Origin: a virus | Direction: 5' to 3' (one strand) | DNA length: 41,741 bases | IMG/VR virus record: IMGVR_UViG_3300047378_000946 | Location: 1 to 41,741 of that record | In this document: one piece after another, positions 23,763-32,929 of the stretch | Numbering within the stretch: the first letter of the stretch is position 1 | Layout: each line of letters begins with the position of its first letter | Made by a program: the position numbers and the translations under genes | The notes under the pieces: model-generated | The model's input: only the letters and a program-made list of their open reading frames with translations | What the model was told of the DNA's origin: nothing | Databases searched by the model: none

Positions 23763-24629
23763 TTATTTATCGTACTGTTTTGTTACCATCTCTTCGTGTA
23801 ACTTTTGTTGAGCTAATCCTAGCCTCTTTCCTTTCTTATTTTTAGGTATCTGACTATCAGGGATCATAGGCATATCTGTATAAGTGCCTCCGTTTAATGA
23901 ACTAGTATAAGATACCGGTATATAGTTCATTGCAAATAGAGCTGCTTCTTGAGCTGCAGCCTGTCCATCCATTGCTCCACGATTAAGACCTCCAAGCATT
24001 TTTTCGAGATCTACTTTAACTTTTTTAATACGCATCTTGCGCTCGTACTCTTCCTCTTCGTCAAGTTCTGCTTGGCGTTCCATTTCTGCTAGTACAAGCT
24101 CATCTTGTAAAGGATCATTAAATTCTACTACGGGAATAAGGTCTGGGTCATAGGGAATTCTGTAACCAGGACAGGTTGGATCACTTTGAGGGTCAAAGCA
24201 GGGCTCATACTGATAAGTATAAATTACAGAAGGATCTGACACACTTCCTGTACCTTCTACTTCAATTGAACCGTCGCCCCATCTTTCCAAAGGTATTGCA
24301 CCAACTGGAATTATTTTGTAGATTTTATTGCCTTCGAGACCTGACCAATCATCAGTTTCCCGAAAGATATAACCATCACCTAAAGCATCTTCGTTCTGTA
24401 CATGCACGAGCATGTCATCTTCAATATTTTTTACTGCCGTATAACGATAAATAACATTCCCCACAGTAAGACCAGCTTGCTGCGGAAGAATGTTCTGCAT
24501 TACCCAGTTGTAGGCTCTAGTCCCACTTTCTCCGTAAACTACGTCAGAGTAAGAGTAGGAGGAGTAGGCTAGCAACGCCGCCAAGAGCCCAGCCTGTAGC
24601 CTTCGTTGTTTCGTCCATTTTACCTTCAT
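23763..24629 (-). CDS. Exported protein of the pilin-like cassette (288 residues)
   Basis: N-terminal signal peptide or anchor (KWTKQRRLQAGLLAALLAYSSYSYSDVVY). The mature N-domain has a WSGLEGNKIYKIIP / IPLERWGDGSIEVEGTGSVSDP pattern and a short Cys-containing CFDPQSDPTCPGYRIPYDP segment (about residues 163-181). Next come an acidic helical stretch (about 190-215) and a Lys-rich C-terminus. From memory, similar proteins recur in marine phages beside the next gene. The start overlaps the upstream gene's last 86 bases in a different frame, so its signal peptide and that gene's membrane tail are encoded by the same DNA. GAGGAAGAAG gives a good ribosome binding site. Confidence 0.68.
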   Translation of the reverse strand: MKVKWTKQRRLQAGLLAALLAYSSYSYSDVVYGESGTRAYNWVMQNILPQQAGLTVGNVIYRYTAVKNIEDDMLVHVQNEDALGDGYIFRETDDWSGLEGNKIYKIIPVGAIPLERWGDGSIEVEGTGSVSDPSVIYTYQYEPCFDPQSDPTCPGYRIPYDPDLIPVVEFNDPLQDELVLAEMERQAELDEEEEYERKMRIKKVKVDLEKMLGGLNRGAMDGQAAAQEAALFAMNYIPVSYTSSLNGGTYTDMPMIPDSQIPKNKKGKRLGLAQQKLHEEMVTKQYDK

Positions 24630-25101
24630 CTTCTTCCTCTATTGGTTGAACTTCGGTATGGCTTTCCCATCCTGCTTTTGCCTCCGGACCTATCAGTCCG
24701 TCGTAAGGGCAAGGAGTACCTGCCATCATCATGGCATCGAATACTCGTTTATCTTGACACATTACTGAAACTGCTGCTACCTTCATTCCCATATCATAGA
24801 GAGTTTTGGCATTCTTCAGCTTCTCACAATTCATGTCTCTTTGGGTAGTACCCATTGAAATACCAAGAATCTGAGTTTGCACTGCACCCGCAACTCCTAC
24901 TGTACAAAGATCCGAATTAGAAATATTCATTGTCGGAGTAATTGCTGAAGGCGGTGGAGACTTCAGTGTTGTTTCAGTTTTTGACGTTATGTCACTAGTT
25001 GTTGTTGAGTCTGTTACTATTACGTCTTCTGCAGGTACTTCATCCTGAGCATATAAGGATGAGCTCCAAAGAAGCGTGAAGATAATAAAAAATCTTTTCA
25101 T
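24544..25101 (-). CDS. Exported, C-terminally anchored protein, first gene of the cassette
   Basis: A 185-residue protein with a signal peptide (MKRFFIIFTLLWSSSLYAQ), a Thr/Ser-rich linker (about 20-60), and a compact domain SDLCTVGVAGAVQTQILGIS ... MNCEKLKNAKTLYDMGMKVAAVSVMC ... TPCPYDGLIGPEA with four cysteines (about residues 66, 95, 119, 136). A C-terminal hydrophobic tail (about 168-185) follows. From memory this Cys domain is common in marine phages with no known function. It is the first gene after the 25,147 promoter. The tail overlaps the next gene's start. Export followed by membrane anchoring is predicted. Confidence 0.7.
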   Translation of the reverse strand: MKRFFIIFTLLWSSSLYAQDEVPAEDVIVTDSTTTSDITSKTETTLKSPPPSAITPTMNISNSDLCTVGVAGAVQTQILGISMGTTQRDMNCEKLKNAKTLYDMGMKVAAVSVMCQDKRVFDAMMMAGTPCPYDGLIGPEAKAGWESHTEVQPIEEEDEGKMDETTKATGWALGGVASLLLLLLL

Positions 25102-25146
25102 GTAAAGCCTATTGATATAAGTTGTATAGTTCCGATTTATTTTTAC

Positions 25147-25175
25147 ATTATACCTGAGGTAGCAAATTTTGTCAA
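25147..25175 (-). promoter_or_regulatory. Consensus promoter for the exported cassette
   Basis: Minus strand: TTGACA (25170-25175), 17 bp, TATAAT (25147-25152), preceded by AAAAAATAGTTC. The first gene's ATG is at 25101, leaving a leader of about 40 bases. Confidence 0.87.
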
Positions 25176-25192
25176 GAACTATTTTTTGAGTG

Positions 25193-26104
25193 TTAGGTAT
25201 AATTCAAGTATCTCAATACTATGTAAGAGCCTTTTAAGCTGGCATAGCTTCCGCTGTCTATAGTGCCTAGACTTCCTGTGGTAGTTCCCACATGGTGCCT
25301 TATTGTAGTATGTGCTATGGTGGTTGCATTTGTTTGCATAATAGCAGGTCTGTAGTCTCCTCCTCCATTGAGATTTATAGGAGGATTAGCAACTTCTCCG
25401 CCAGTAATATCATGATTAACTTCCTCGAACTCTATAAAGCCTGAAAAAGTAGGTGCAATAAAAGCAGCGGGGGTATCAGCAATTGTTTGAGTACTAGCGG
25501 TATTTTGAGCAATGGTAGGTGGGAGAAGTAATCCTCCTGACGTAGTAAAAGTAAACAAACCACTGCTAGCACTCATAGTAGGGTAATCATACACTCCAGT
25601 AGCTGCAACTAGACTAGCCCATCTAGAATCAAATATTGTATTTTGAGGGCTGCTGCCATCTTTGAGCTGTATGCCATAGGTCTCACTTCCAACACTTTTT
25701 GCAGAGGTAGGAGCCGAAGCGGCATCAGAACAAACTATAAATTGAACACTTGTAGGATTTTCATGCCTAAAACGTATCTTATTATAATATCCTGCGTTTG
25801 TAGGATTATGCGAGTAAACTTCACAAGTAGGAAGCTTTACGTTATAACCACAGCGCATAGCTACAATAGGAGGATTTTCGTATTCTTGAGATAGAATATA
25901 ATTAGTGGTCCAATTTCTTCGTGTAGTTCCTCCTCGAACGACCACACCACCGTACCATTTACCTTGAAAATCCTGATACGTGCTAGTTATAGAGGAAAGA
26001 ATAGCACCCCCTAAAGAGCCCTGTTCATGAACAATTACCACAGAGTTTTCGTTGTCTAAAACTATTTCATTGCTCGTATTTCTGATTAATATTCCGTATG
26101 ACAT
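25193..26104 (-). CDS. Tail fibre/tip-associated protein (DUF6453-like N-terminus)
   Basis: A 303-residue protein starting MSYGILIRNTSNEIVLDNEN, the pattern of tail-associated proteins in which a conserved N-terminal segment attaches to the virion. The rest is beta-rich and Ser/Thr/Asn-rich, without a catalytic motif. It directly follows the giant fibre gene (6-base gap) and precedes the cassette promoter. The tip of the giant fibre ends with a similar SAGGYGFEIYNAAGATVIRSDE pattern, so the two proteins may share an attachment or assembly domain (inference). Likely a short fibre or receptor-binding accessory. Confidence 0.7.
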   Translation of the reverse strand: MSYGILIRNTSNEIVLDNENSVVIVHEQGSLGGAILSSITSTYQDFQGKWYGGVVVRGGTTRRNWTTNYILSQEYENPPIVAMRCGYNVKLPTCEVYSHNPTNAGYYNKIRFRHENPTSVQFIVCSDAASAPTSAKSVGSETYGIQLKDGSSPQNTIFDSRWASLVAATGVYDYPTMSASSGLFTFTTSGGLLLPPTIAQNTASTQTIADTPAAFIAPTFSGFIEFEEVNHDITGGEVANPPINLNGGGDYRPAIMQTNATTIAHTTIRHHVGTTTGSLGTIDSGSYASLKGSYIVLRYLNYT

Positions 26105-26110
26105 AATGAG

Positions 26111-29100
26111 TTACCTTAATAAATATAAATATATTTTTTGATTAGCAAGAGCATTTGTTATGCTTACGCTTTTTGTGGTAGTTCCAGTTACTGTAACGTC
26201 AGCACCGGCATTATCTTCGCCAACTGTAGTACCTAGTATTTTTGTACCTGCTTCCGTTCCGGTTATGGTAGTACTTGCGGCACCACTAGAATTTGCTGAT
26301 ACTATTTTTGCTTTTCGTATAATTAACTCATCACTTCTTATTACAGTAGCGCCTGCTGCATTATAAATTTCGAACCCATAACCTCCTGCACTCGACGTAG
26401 TTGCATTAGCATTAGTAAGAGCCAGCAAGCTTTTGGTGGTAGTAGTACTAGCAGTACCATCTGACACTGTTAAAGATATTGTGTACTGTCCTGAGCTGGT
26501 AGGTGTGAAACTATAAGTCTCTGTTGACGAGGCACTTTGGGTGTCAATAGTAGACCCAGCAATTGAAGCTGAGAATGCAAATGTTAGGCTGGTCGTTCCA
26601 TCTGGATCATAAGAAGTAGATCCATCAAAGTTAGCTGCAGTATTTACTAATACACTGCTTGATCCCGTAATAGACGCAATAGGCGCTTGGTTTACAAATT
26701 GAACAGTATAAGCTTGACTAGCTGTAGCAGTTGCTCCAGTACTATCTGTAACAGTAACTCCTATTGTTGCTGTTTGATTAGAAGTTACATTTTTAAAGGT
26801 AAGAGTAGGTGATTGAACTGTGCTACTGCTAAGACTTATTATATCGATATCTGTAGTGGTCCACGCATAGCTAGAAATAGTTACGCCAGAGGCTGTTACT
26901 GGTGAGGCCGTAACTACATCGGTACTATTCTCAACAGGTGTAACATCGTCTACACTTGTAATAGAGACGCTTGTTTGAGATACTGGACATATAGTTACAG
27001 TAATATTTACAGTAGTTAGTGCTCCCTGATTTAAGTTAGGCCACTGGTAGCTTCCAGAATCTCCACTATAAATCGCAGTTTGTTTTCTATGTTGTACTTG
27101 TATTACTGCTGTGGATTCTGTAGTAATAGCAGGAGGAGTATATGTAATAGTGTGCGCGGTGCTGTTATTTGTTCTATTAAGTGAAACATTTCCTCCTCCG
27201 CTTGTTACAGATACAGATACAATATTAGATCGAGTAGCAGCACTTCCTGGATTAAAGCTCGAGTACCAAAAATAAGGCGTTGTCAAACTACAAACTAAAG
27301 AATGATTTGATGAAACTATACTAGTCTGTGATAAGGTACCTGAACTAGTAGTAGTAATACCTGTGATGGTATGTGTAGTATTTGTAGTGGGGCAGTAACT
27401 GCTTGTAGTTGTAGATGTGAAAGTATCACTTACTCCTCCTATAGTTAACGTAGTATTTACTGCGGTACTAACTACACTGGAAGAAGTATGTCGTAGAGTA
27501 AACGTATCTCCATTTACTGCTGTAGTATTTGAACTTGTATAGGCTGCTCCGTTTTTACTATAAGTACCTCCACTTACAGATACGGAAGTTGAATAGCCAG
27601 AACTAAGTCCTGCAACTGTTATAGTATTAGAAGTTTGTTGTGCACTTCGATCCACAGAAGAAACATCTGTAAAAGTAAAGCTATTGGGCGCTAAAGTAGG
27701 AGCTGTTGTTGTGCTTACAAAAGAGCCTGATACACCGCCTACCGTAAGAGTAGTTGTGACAGAAGTAGAGTAGCTGCCTGAAGAAGTATGTCGTAGAGTA
27801 AACGTATCTCCATTTACTGCTGTAGTATTTGAACTTGAGTAGGCTGCTCCGTTTTTACTATAAGTACCTCCACTTATACTAACAGCAGTGCTAGTTCCCG
27901 CCGTCAGACCTGCAATAGTTACTGTGTTTGCAGAAGTTCTTGTACTACTTAGAGGAACATTTGTTTGGTTCGTAAAGTCAAAAGCTGTAGGAATTGTATC
28001 TGCAGGCAGTGTTGTGCTTACAAAAGAGCCTGTTCCTGTTCCTACTGTAAGAGTGGTAGTAGTAGCAGTAGAGTAGCTGCCTGAAGAAGTATGCCGGAGC
28101 TTAAAAGTGTCGCCATTTACTGCTGTAGTGTTTGCACTTGAGTAGCCTGCTCCGTTTTTACTATAGGTACCACCGCTTACAGATACATTGAGACTAGTAC
28201 CAGAACTTAGCCCTGCAATAGTTACTGTGTTTGCAGAGGTTCTTGTATTACTTAAAGGAACAGTTGTTTGATTAGTAAAGTCAAAAGCTGTAGGAGCGGA
28301 ATTTGCAGCGGCTCTTGTTACAGTAAAGGTGTCGTTAGTTGCAACAAAAGCAGCACTACCTCCTGCCGTGGTAGGACGAGAAGTAAATAGCTCATATGTT
28401 GTACTATTTCCATAGGTAGGCAAATTGCTTGTAAAACTTAGGGCACCATTTCCGACTCGTGTAGCTAAGTTAGTTGTCCCATTATTTAGACGTATCGCTA
28501 CAGTTTGGCCTGCTGTCATACCTCCTATAGTTGTACTTGCCGAAGTGGCAGTATTAGTGATACTGACGTTAGAAGCTGTTACGCTTAGATCTGGATCTAG
28601 ATAAGTAGCGGGTGTAGAGATTGCCGCCTGCGCTGTTAGACCATTAGCTCCAGTACTTCTAGCATATATAATATCTCCTGCTCTAGCCACATTTGCTATA
28701 GCACTTCCATTTGCAACCGCATTAGTAGTATAGTTACTGCTTAGAGTAAGCGTAGTAGACGAAGCTCCGTCTAAAGCGCCTGCTGCTATAGTAAAGGTGC
28801 CAGATGCAGCGGCAGTTCCTCCATCCGTGAATGTAGTTAAACCACTAGGTGTTTGGGGATATCTTTTTACATTTAAGTTTGTTGCTACAGTGACAAGGGC
28901 TCCGGAGCCTCCCGAAGTAGTTCCTCTTGTTACTGAAACTGCATAATTGTTTTCTCCTCCAGCAGTTGGTAGTACAGAGTTAGACGAAATAGTTATCGTA
29001 GAGGAACCTGAGTAGGCCGCATTTCCTTTTCCTACAACACCAATACCCCATCCGTAAGTGTGATCAGAGTCTGCACCAGTAATAGTTAGAGTATGAGATG

Positions 29101-31882
29101 TAGCGCCATAAGAGATAGTAGCAGGAGTAGCATAATTGAAAGCTTTAGGTGCTAAGTATCTTTGTAGAAGTTGTTGAGCGTTAATAACGGCAGATTCAGA
29201 GACTAAGCCATTTGCTCCTACTATTCTTCCCTGATAGTCATAAGCTTGGTTTGCTGCTCGAGTTTGATCAGTATAAGTTACTACATTGTTACCGTCTTGA
29301 ACATAGCTTCCGAAACTGGTTCCATCGTTGACTCTTCTAAACCAATAGGTAGATGCTCCGTCAGTGTTTGATAGTGTAAGAGTGGCAGTAGTCGTAGCAC
29401 TTTCTACGCTTGCACTGTTATCAGTATAGCTGAGTGTAGGAGTTTGAGGAAATCTCTTTATCTCTATTGTGCCAGCATCTGTGGCTACATAAGACGCTGA
29501 AGGGTTTCCACCTGCAGCAGAATTTCTTAATGTTCTTAAGTTATAGGTATTACTTCCACCTGCAGGAGGTGTCTCATTTGTAGCTATATTATTATGATCT
29601 GTTGTTCCTGTTACACCCGAGCTTCGAATAGTACTTCCTTCGAAAATAGCAACTGTATGATTGGCTTGGGCAGCAGTAAAGCTGATAGCAGGGGCACCAT
29701 CCCCATATCCTATATTACCACTCGCAGTATCAAAAGAGTAACCAGTAGTTACTGCTCCAAGGTAGTTTACGGTTACTGTTAGGGGCCCTGTAAAAGAACC
29801 GCTGTTTCTGTTCCTAGAGGCATAGTAATATCTTGTAGTGTTTCGTGGTTGACTGAACTGATTACTTGTTTGCCAACCTGTAGAAGCCATAGAGGTTACA
29901 GTTCTTTGTAAATACTCTAAAGTTCCGTTGCTACCACTCGTGGATAAACTTAAACTAACAGTTTCGGTCTGGCTTTCGTTTCCGCTAAGACTTGAGCTTA
30001 GTCCGGAGGGTGGATTAATACCGCCAACTCTTTCAATATAGTAGGTATCAGAGGCTGAGCCGTTTCCTCCTCCATCAACCGTTACAGTCATTGCATCGGT
30101 ATTATTTGTACCGTTAGCTAAAGTTCTGGTTACTCCTCCTATAGTAGCAGTTATCTCGGAGTTACTTGTAAAGTTGTTAAGAGCACCAATTGTTACAGTA
30201 TTTTGGACAAGATTCTTCTTCCAAATTACATCATCACCTACACTGACCTCTAGCGGATTACTACTGCTTGTTACTGAACCCGTTATAGAACCCGCGTCTA
30301 CAGTTACTGTAGGACCAAAGAGTGTGGGAGGCGTTCCAGTTTCGGCAGGAACATAGTTTATCTTAATTGTAAACGTTTGCTTGGAAACAGCTGAAACTGT
30401 ATAAGTTGCTAAGTTTGTTCTTCCTGAGGTACCTGAACCTCCAGTACCGGTTGTCTTATAACGAGTTACATAGTAAGTGCCTGCTCCACCACTGCACGTT
30501 GCGGATCCGTTTCCATTTACGGTAGCTAGTATAGTACCGGTGTACCCTCCTGAGCGAAATTCATATACTGTTCCGGCAGTACCGCCAGATATACTTCCAG
30601 TATGGCTTGATGCACCACTAAGTATAGTAGCGTTGCCCGGAGTACCTCCAGCGGGGGAAAGATAAGGAGGCGTATGTGCTTCAGTGTAGTTACTGCTGTT
30701 TAAAGTGCTTTCGACTCGAGCATACCAAGTATGAGCAGTTCCTCGAGCCCTACTTCCGAACGAGGTGCCGTTGGCGGACCAAGTAGATCCATCAGGACTG
30801 ACTTTTAAAGTACCTGTTCCACCTCCTGAGGCAGTAACTGTTACGCTTGTAGAAGATGAAGCTGTTGTTGCGGTGGAAAAAGTCAGATTTGTAGGAGCTG
30901 CTGGTGCAACAGGTGCGGCAGTACGAGTGACGGTAAAAGTCATACCGGTGGAGTGAAAAGTAGATCCGTCTCCTCCCGTACTTGTAGGCCTTTTTACAAA
31001 GAATCTATATGTTTCAGAGCTGCCCGCTGAAGGCAGGGAACTAGAAAAAGAGATGTTTTGAGTTGACGAACTACTAGCTACTACTGCTGTTACTAAGTTA
31101 GTAGATCCACCATCTACTCGGATTGCGAGAGTTTCTCCTGCGGTGGCATATTGTATGGTTGTTGTCGCACTCGAAGCACTGGAAGTAATAGTAGGGCTAG
31201 TACGCGAGAAAGAGCTGTCGCCTATTAAAAAAGCTGCCTGAGAAGTATTTACAACATTCGAGTTAGTTGAGCTACTTCTCCGTGCTCGAGCATATACTGT
31301 ACCACTTCCTCGAGAAATTGTAAACGTATTGCTGCTCTGCCAATTATCGGGCGTAGTATCGCCTACTTCACAAGCATACTGTAAAGTACCTCCGCTTCCT
31401 GTGTTAGATAAGTTAACGGTTGCAGTTGTATTTTGTTGAGCAGAGCTACCGCCAGTAATAATTACACTTGAAGCTGTGGGCGCGGTTACGCTTGTCCCGC
31501 CATCATCCCAAATTATTTCTTTATCTGTACCGTTAGACGAACCGAAAGGCGTTGAGGATAAGGACCAGTTCCAATAACTATTGCCGTTGCTAGTAGAATA
31601 GGTTGCGGAAGATCGGGAGAAAGAAGTTCCTCCTATTGATATAGTAGCCCACCCGGAATTTGCTCTGATACCTGTTAAACTAAAAGTTAGGGTGTTAGTA
31701 CCACTATTATGCGTTAAGCTAATAATATCAGCACCTGAATATAAACTATCTATATTCAGATCTCTGCTACCGTTTTGACTATTAGAAATCGTGCCAAAAG
31801 CAGTACTAGCAGAGCCTGATATGACAGTGCCATAAAAACTTATGGAACCTCTATCTACCCATTTTGTTACAATTGTTGTCAT
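26111..31882 (-). CDS. Giant tail fibre/adhesin with Ig-like and PKD-like repeats (1,923 residues)
   Basis: A Ser/Thr/Gly-rich protein with many Ig-like domains of about 90-105 residues. Three nearly identical units (patterned on NQTNVPLSSTRTSANTVTIAG through GGTYSKNGAAYSSSNTT to TLRHTSSGSYST) lie at about residues 1,175-1,470. A PKD-like domain lies near residues 1,700-1,800 (ASITGSSSVLVNTAANFDGS, YDPDG, YTISLTVSDG). The C-terminus is SAGGYGFEIYNAAG and further beta strands. Cysteines are rare. No enzyme domain was seen. Its position and composition fit a long host-contact fibre, possibly shaped by repeat expansion and contraction. The start overlaps the preceding 59-residue gene by 4 bases (ATGA). 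Confidence 0.85.
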   Translation of the reverse strand: MTTIVTKWVDRGSISFYGTVISGSASTAFGTISNSQNGSRDLNIDSLYSGADIISLTHNSGTNTLTFSLTGIRANSGWATISIGGTSFSRSSATYSTSNGNSYWNWSLSSTPFGSSNGTDKEIIWDDGGTSVTAPTASSVIITGGSSAQQNTTATVNLSNTGSGGTLQYACEVGDTTPDNWQSSNTFTISRGSGTVYARARRSSSTNSNVVNTSQAAFLIGDSSFSRTSPTITSSASSATTTIQYATAGETLAIRVDGGSTNLVTAVVASSSSTQNISFSSSLPSAGSSETYRFFVKRPTSTGGDGSTFHSTGMTFTVTRTAAPVAPAAPTNLTFSTATTASSSTSVTVTASGGGTGTLKVSPDGSTWSANGTSFGSRARGTAHTWYARVESTLNSSNYTEAHTPPYLSPAGGTPGNATILSGASSHTGSISGGTAGTVYEFRSGGYTGTILATVNGNGSATCSGGAGTYYVTRYKTTGTGGSGTSGRTNLATYTVSAVSKQTFTIKINYVPAETGTPPTLFGPTVTVDAGSITGSVTSSSNPLEVSVGDDVIWKKNLVQNTVTIGALNNFTSNSEITATIGGVTRTLANGTNNTDAMTVTVDGGGNGSASDTYYIERVGGINPPSGLSSSLSGNESQTETVSLSLSTSGSNGTLEYLQRTVTSMASTGWQTSNQFSQPRNTTRYYYASRNRNSGSFTGPLTVTVNYLGAVTTGYSFDTASGNIGYGDGAPAISFTAAQANHTVAIFEGSTIRSSGVTGTTDHNNIATNETPPAGGSNTYNLRTLRNSAAGGNPSASYVATDAGTIEIKRFPQTPTLSYTDNSASVESATTTATLTLSNTDGASTYWFRRVNDGTSFGSYVQDGNNVVTYTDQTRAANQAYDYQGRIVGANGLVSESAVINAQQLLQRYLAPKAFNYATPATISYGATSHTLTITGADSDHTYGWGIGVVGKGNAAYSGSSTITISSNSVLPTAGGENNYAVSVTRGTTSGGSGALVTVATNLNVKRYPQTPSGLTTFTDGGTAAASGTFTIAAGALDGASSTTLTLSSNYTTNAVANGSAIANVARAGDIIYARSTGANGLTAQAAISTPATYLDPDLSVTASNVSITNTATSASTTIGGMTAGQTVAIRLNNGTTNLATRVGNGALSFTSNLPTYGNSTTYELFTSRPTTAGGSAAFVATNDTFTVTRAAANSAPTAFDFTNQTTVPLSNTRTSANTVTIAGLSSGTSLNVSVSGGTYSKNGAGYSSANTTAVNGDTFKLRHTSSGSYSTATTTTLTVGTGTGSFVSTTLPADTIPTAFDFTNQTNVPLSSTRTSANTVTIAGLTAGTSTAVSISGGTYSKNGAAYSSSNTTAVNGDTFTLRHTSSGSYSTSVTTTLTVGGVSGSFVSTTTAPTLAPNSFTFTDVSSVDRSAQQTSNTITVAGLSSGYSTSVSVSGGTYSKNGAAYTSSNTTAVNGDTFTLRHTSSSVVSTAVNTTLTIGGVSDTFTSTTTSSYCPTTNTTHTITGITTTSSGTLSQTSIVSSNHSLVCSLTTPYFWYSSFNPGSAATRSNIVSVSVTSGGGNVSLNRTNNSTAHTITYTPPAITTESTAVIQVQHRKQTAIYSGDSGSYQWPNLNQGALTTVNITVTICPVSQTSVSITSVDDVTPVENSTDVVTASPVTASGVTISSYAWTTTDIDIISLSSSTVQSPTLTFKNVTSNQTATIGVTVTDSTGATATASQAYTVQFVNQAPIASITGSSSVLVNTAANFDGSTSYDPDGTTSLTFAFSASIAGSTIDTQSASSTETYSFTPTSSGQYTISLTVSDGTASTTTTKSLLALTNANATTSSAGGYGFEIYNAAGATVIRSDELIIRKAKIVSANSSGAASTTITGTEAGTKILGTTVGEDNAGADVTVTGTTTKSVSITNALANQKIYLYLLR
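27481..28190. repeat. Three tandem ~300-bp repeats inside the giant fibre gene
   Basis: A block of about 96 bases at 27481-27576 recurs at 27781-27876 with 2 mismatches, exactly 300 bases apart. A more diverged copy starts at 28084 (303 bases further). In protein these are consecutive copies of one Ig-like domain of about 100 residues. Confidence 0.92.
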
Positions 31883-32058
31883 TCGTACTCTACCGGTTCT
31901 AGCATAACTATGAGTTGTTCATCAGGGATAAGTTGATTAAACTCTGGGTCTGTGGGAGTTTGAATATCTCCAGATAGGACGCCATCAGTGTACCACTGTC
32001 CTACTTTATAGTGGTTATCTGTGACGAGAGTGCCTGTCCAAGTAATAGTAATAGCCAT
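31879..32058 (-). CDS. Small virion-region protein (59 residues), unknown
   Basis: MAITITWTGTLVTDNHYKVG, a QWYTDGVLSG turn and an acidic C-terminus ending MLEPVEYE. It probably forms a small beta domain. Its stop overlaps the giant fibre start by 4 bases (ATGA), so translation is coupled. Small proteins directly before a fibre gene can be fibre chaperones or virion decorations, but nothing specific was recognised. Confidence 0.72.
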   Translation of the reverse strand: MAITITWTGTLVTDNHYKVGQWYTDGVLSGDIQTPTDPEFNQLIPDEQLIVMLEPVEYE

Positions 32059-32061
32059 AAT

Positions 32062-32157
32062 TTATATCCAGATGTCAAAAATCATGCCTTTCCGAAGAGG
32101 GGCAATAATTGAGTATTTCTTTCGCATGTAGTACCTCCGATTAGGTTTTATGAACAT
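32062..32157 (-). CDS. Short peptide at the head of the fibre operon (31 or 21 residues)
   Basis: Two in-frame starts. The ATG at 32157 lies 8 bases from the -10 end, so it would be leaderless (31 residues, MFIKPNRRYYMRKKYSII...). The ATG at 32127 has an ideal GGAGG ribosome binding site at 32134-32138 and gives 21 residues (MRKKYSIIAPLRKGMIFDIW). It ends 3 bases before the next gene. The product is basic with a hydrophobic end; it may be a leader peptide that helps ribosome loading. Function unknown. Confidence 0.55.
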   Translation of the reverse strand: MFIKPNRRYYMRKKYSIIAPLRKGMIFDIWI

Positions 32158-32164
32158 ACTGGCA

Positions 32165-32193
32165 ATTATACAACAAGGGAAGAAAATTGTCAA
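32165..32193 (-). promoter_or_regulatory. Consensus promoter for the tail fibre operon
   Basis: Minus strand: TTGACA (32188-32193), 17 bp, TATAAT (32165-32170), preceded by AAAAAAATTC. Predicted start coincides with the ATG at 32157. Confidence 0.87.
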
Positions 32194-32217
32194 GAATTTT
32201 TTTCGAGCTGGTCTAGA

Positions 32218-32811
32218 TTAAGACCATTGAAGGGCCATAGCTTCAGCAATTCCGAAGTATGTGATGGATCTTTCATGTCCAGAGCCTCCCCCGAGCATAG
32301 ACTGTCCACTATCACTTTGATTTGCCCAGCGGTTCTTACCATTGACCACTCGAGGTTCTACAAATGAAGTTTTTTCGAGAGGCGTAAGTCCGCGAAGCCA
32401 TAGACCAGTCTTTTTTGAAGCATCTTCTCCAAAGTCGTAAGGCTGGACATACTGAGGTTTGGGCATAAAAGGAAGACGAGTGTTAATACACCCTACAGGA
32501 TTCTCTATACAGAGCTTCTCTACGGGTGCATTCCAAAGATCAGTTATAAATTGGAGGGATTCTTCCGTTTTCTCTGCTCTTCCTTCAATTTTTTTATTCC
32601 AATGTAATCCGGAAGACGCCAGATAAGTGCACGGAGGATGAAGTATCGCCATATCCCAGGTTTCTCCATACAATACTTTCAGTACATCGTCCACAATATG
32701 AGGCCCTCGAGCTTCGGTTGGGAGTAAGTCACACGAAATTGCATCATGTCCCATTGCAAGAAAACAATCTCTTACAGTTCCACTAAATTCACATCCAATT
32801 AATATTTTCAT
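32218..32811 (-). CDS. C5-cytosine methyltransferase-like protein (197 residues)
   Basis: N-terminal MKILIGCEFSGTVRDCF resembles methyltransferase motif I (SAM binding), with D28 in ISCDLLP after the second strand. HPPCTYLASSGLHW at about 58-71 is a PPC motif IV with a candidate catalytic C61. IENPVG near residue 103 resembles motif VI (ENV in C5 enzymes). The usual target recognition domain and motifs IX-X of full Dcm-type enzymes (about 350 residues) are not evident, so activity on DNA is uncertain. It may methylate the phage genome to evade restriction, or it may be a family relative with another role. Its promoter gives a leaderless message; no Shine-Dalgarno fits. Confidence 0.72.
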   Translation of the reverse strand: MKILIGCEFSGTVRDCFLAMGHDAISCDLLPTEARGPHIVDDVLKVLYGETWDMAILHPPCTYLASSGLHWNKKIEGRAEKTEESLQFITDLWNAPVEKLCIENPVGCINTRLPFMPKPQYVQPYDFGEDASKKTGLWLRGLTPLEKTSFVEPRVVNGKNRWANQSDSGQSMLGGGSGHERSITYFGIAEAMALQWS

Positions 32812-32817
32812 GTGTAA

Positions 32818-32846
32818 ATTATACCGTAGTTTGGGTAAATTGTCAA
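32818..32846 (-). promoter_or_regulatory. Consensus promoter giving a leaderless methyltransferase-like mRNA
   Basis: Minus strand: TTGACA (32841-32846), 17 bp, TATAAT (32818-32823). The ATG at 32811 is 7 bases from the -10 end, exactly where +1 is expected. Confidence 0.88.
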
Positions 32847-32929
32847 CAATTATTTACACCTTTTTGGTTTTTGAATTTTTCTTAAAGTTATACGTGTGGG
32901 GGAGCGCGGGCGAGCTGCTTATAACCAAG

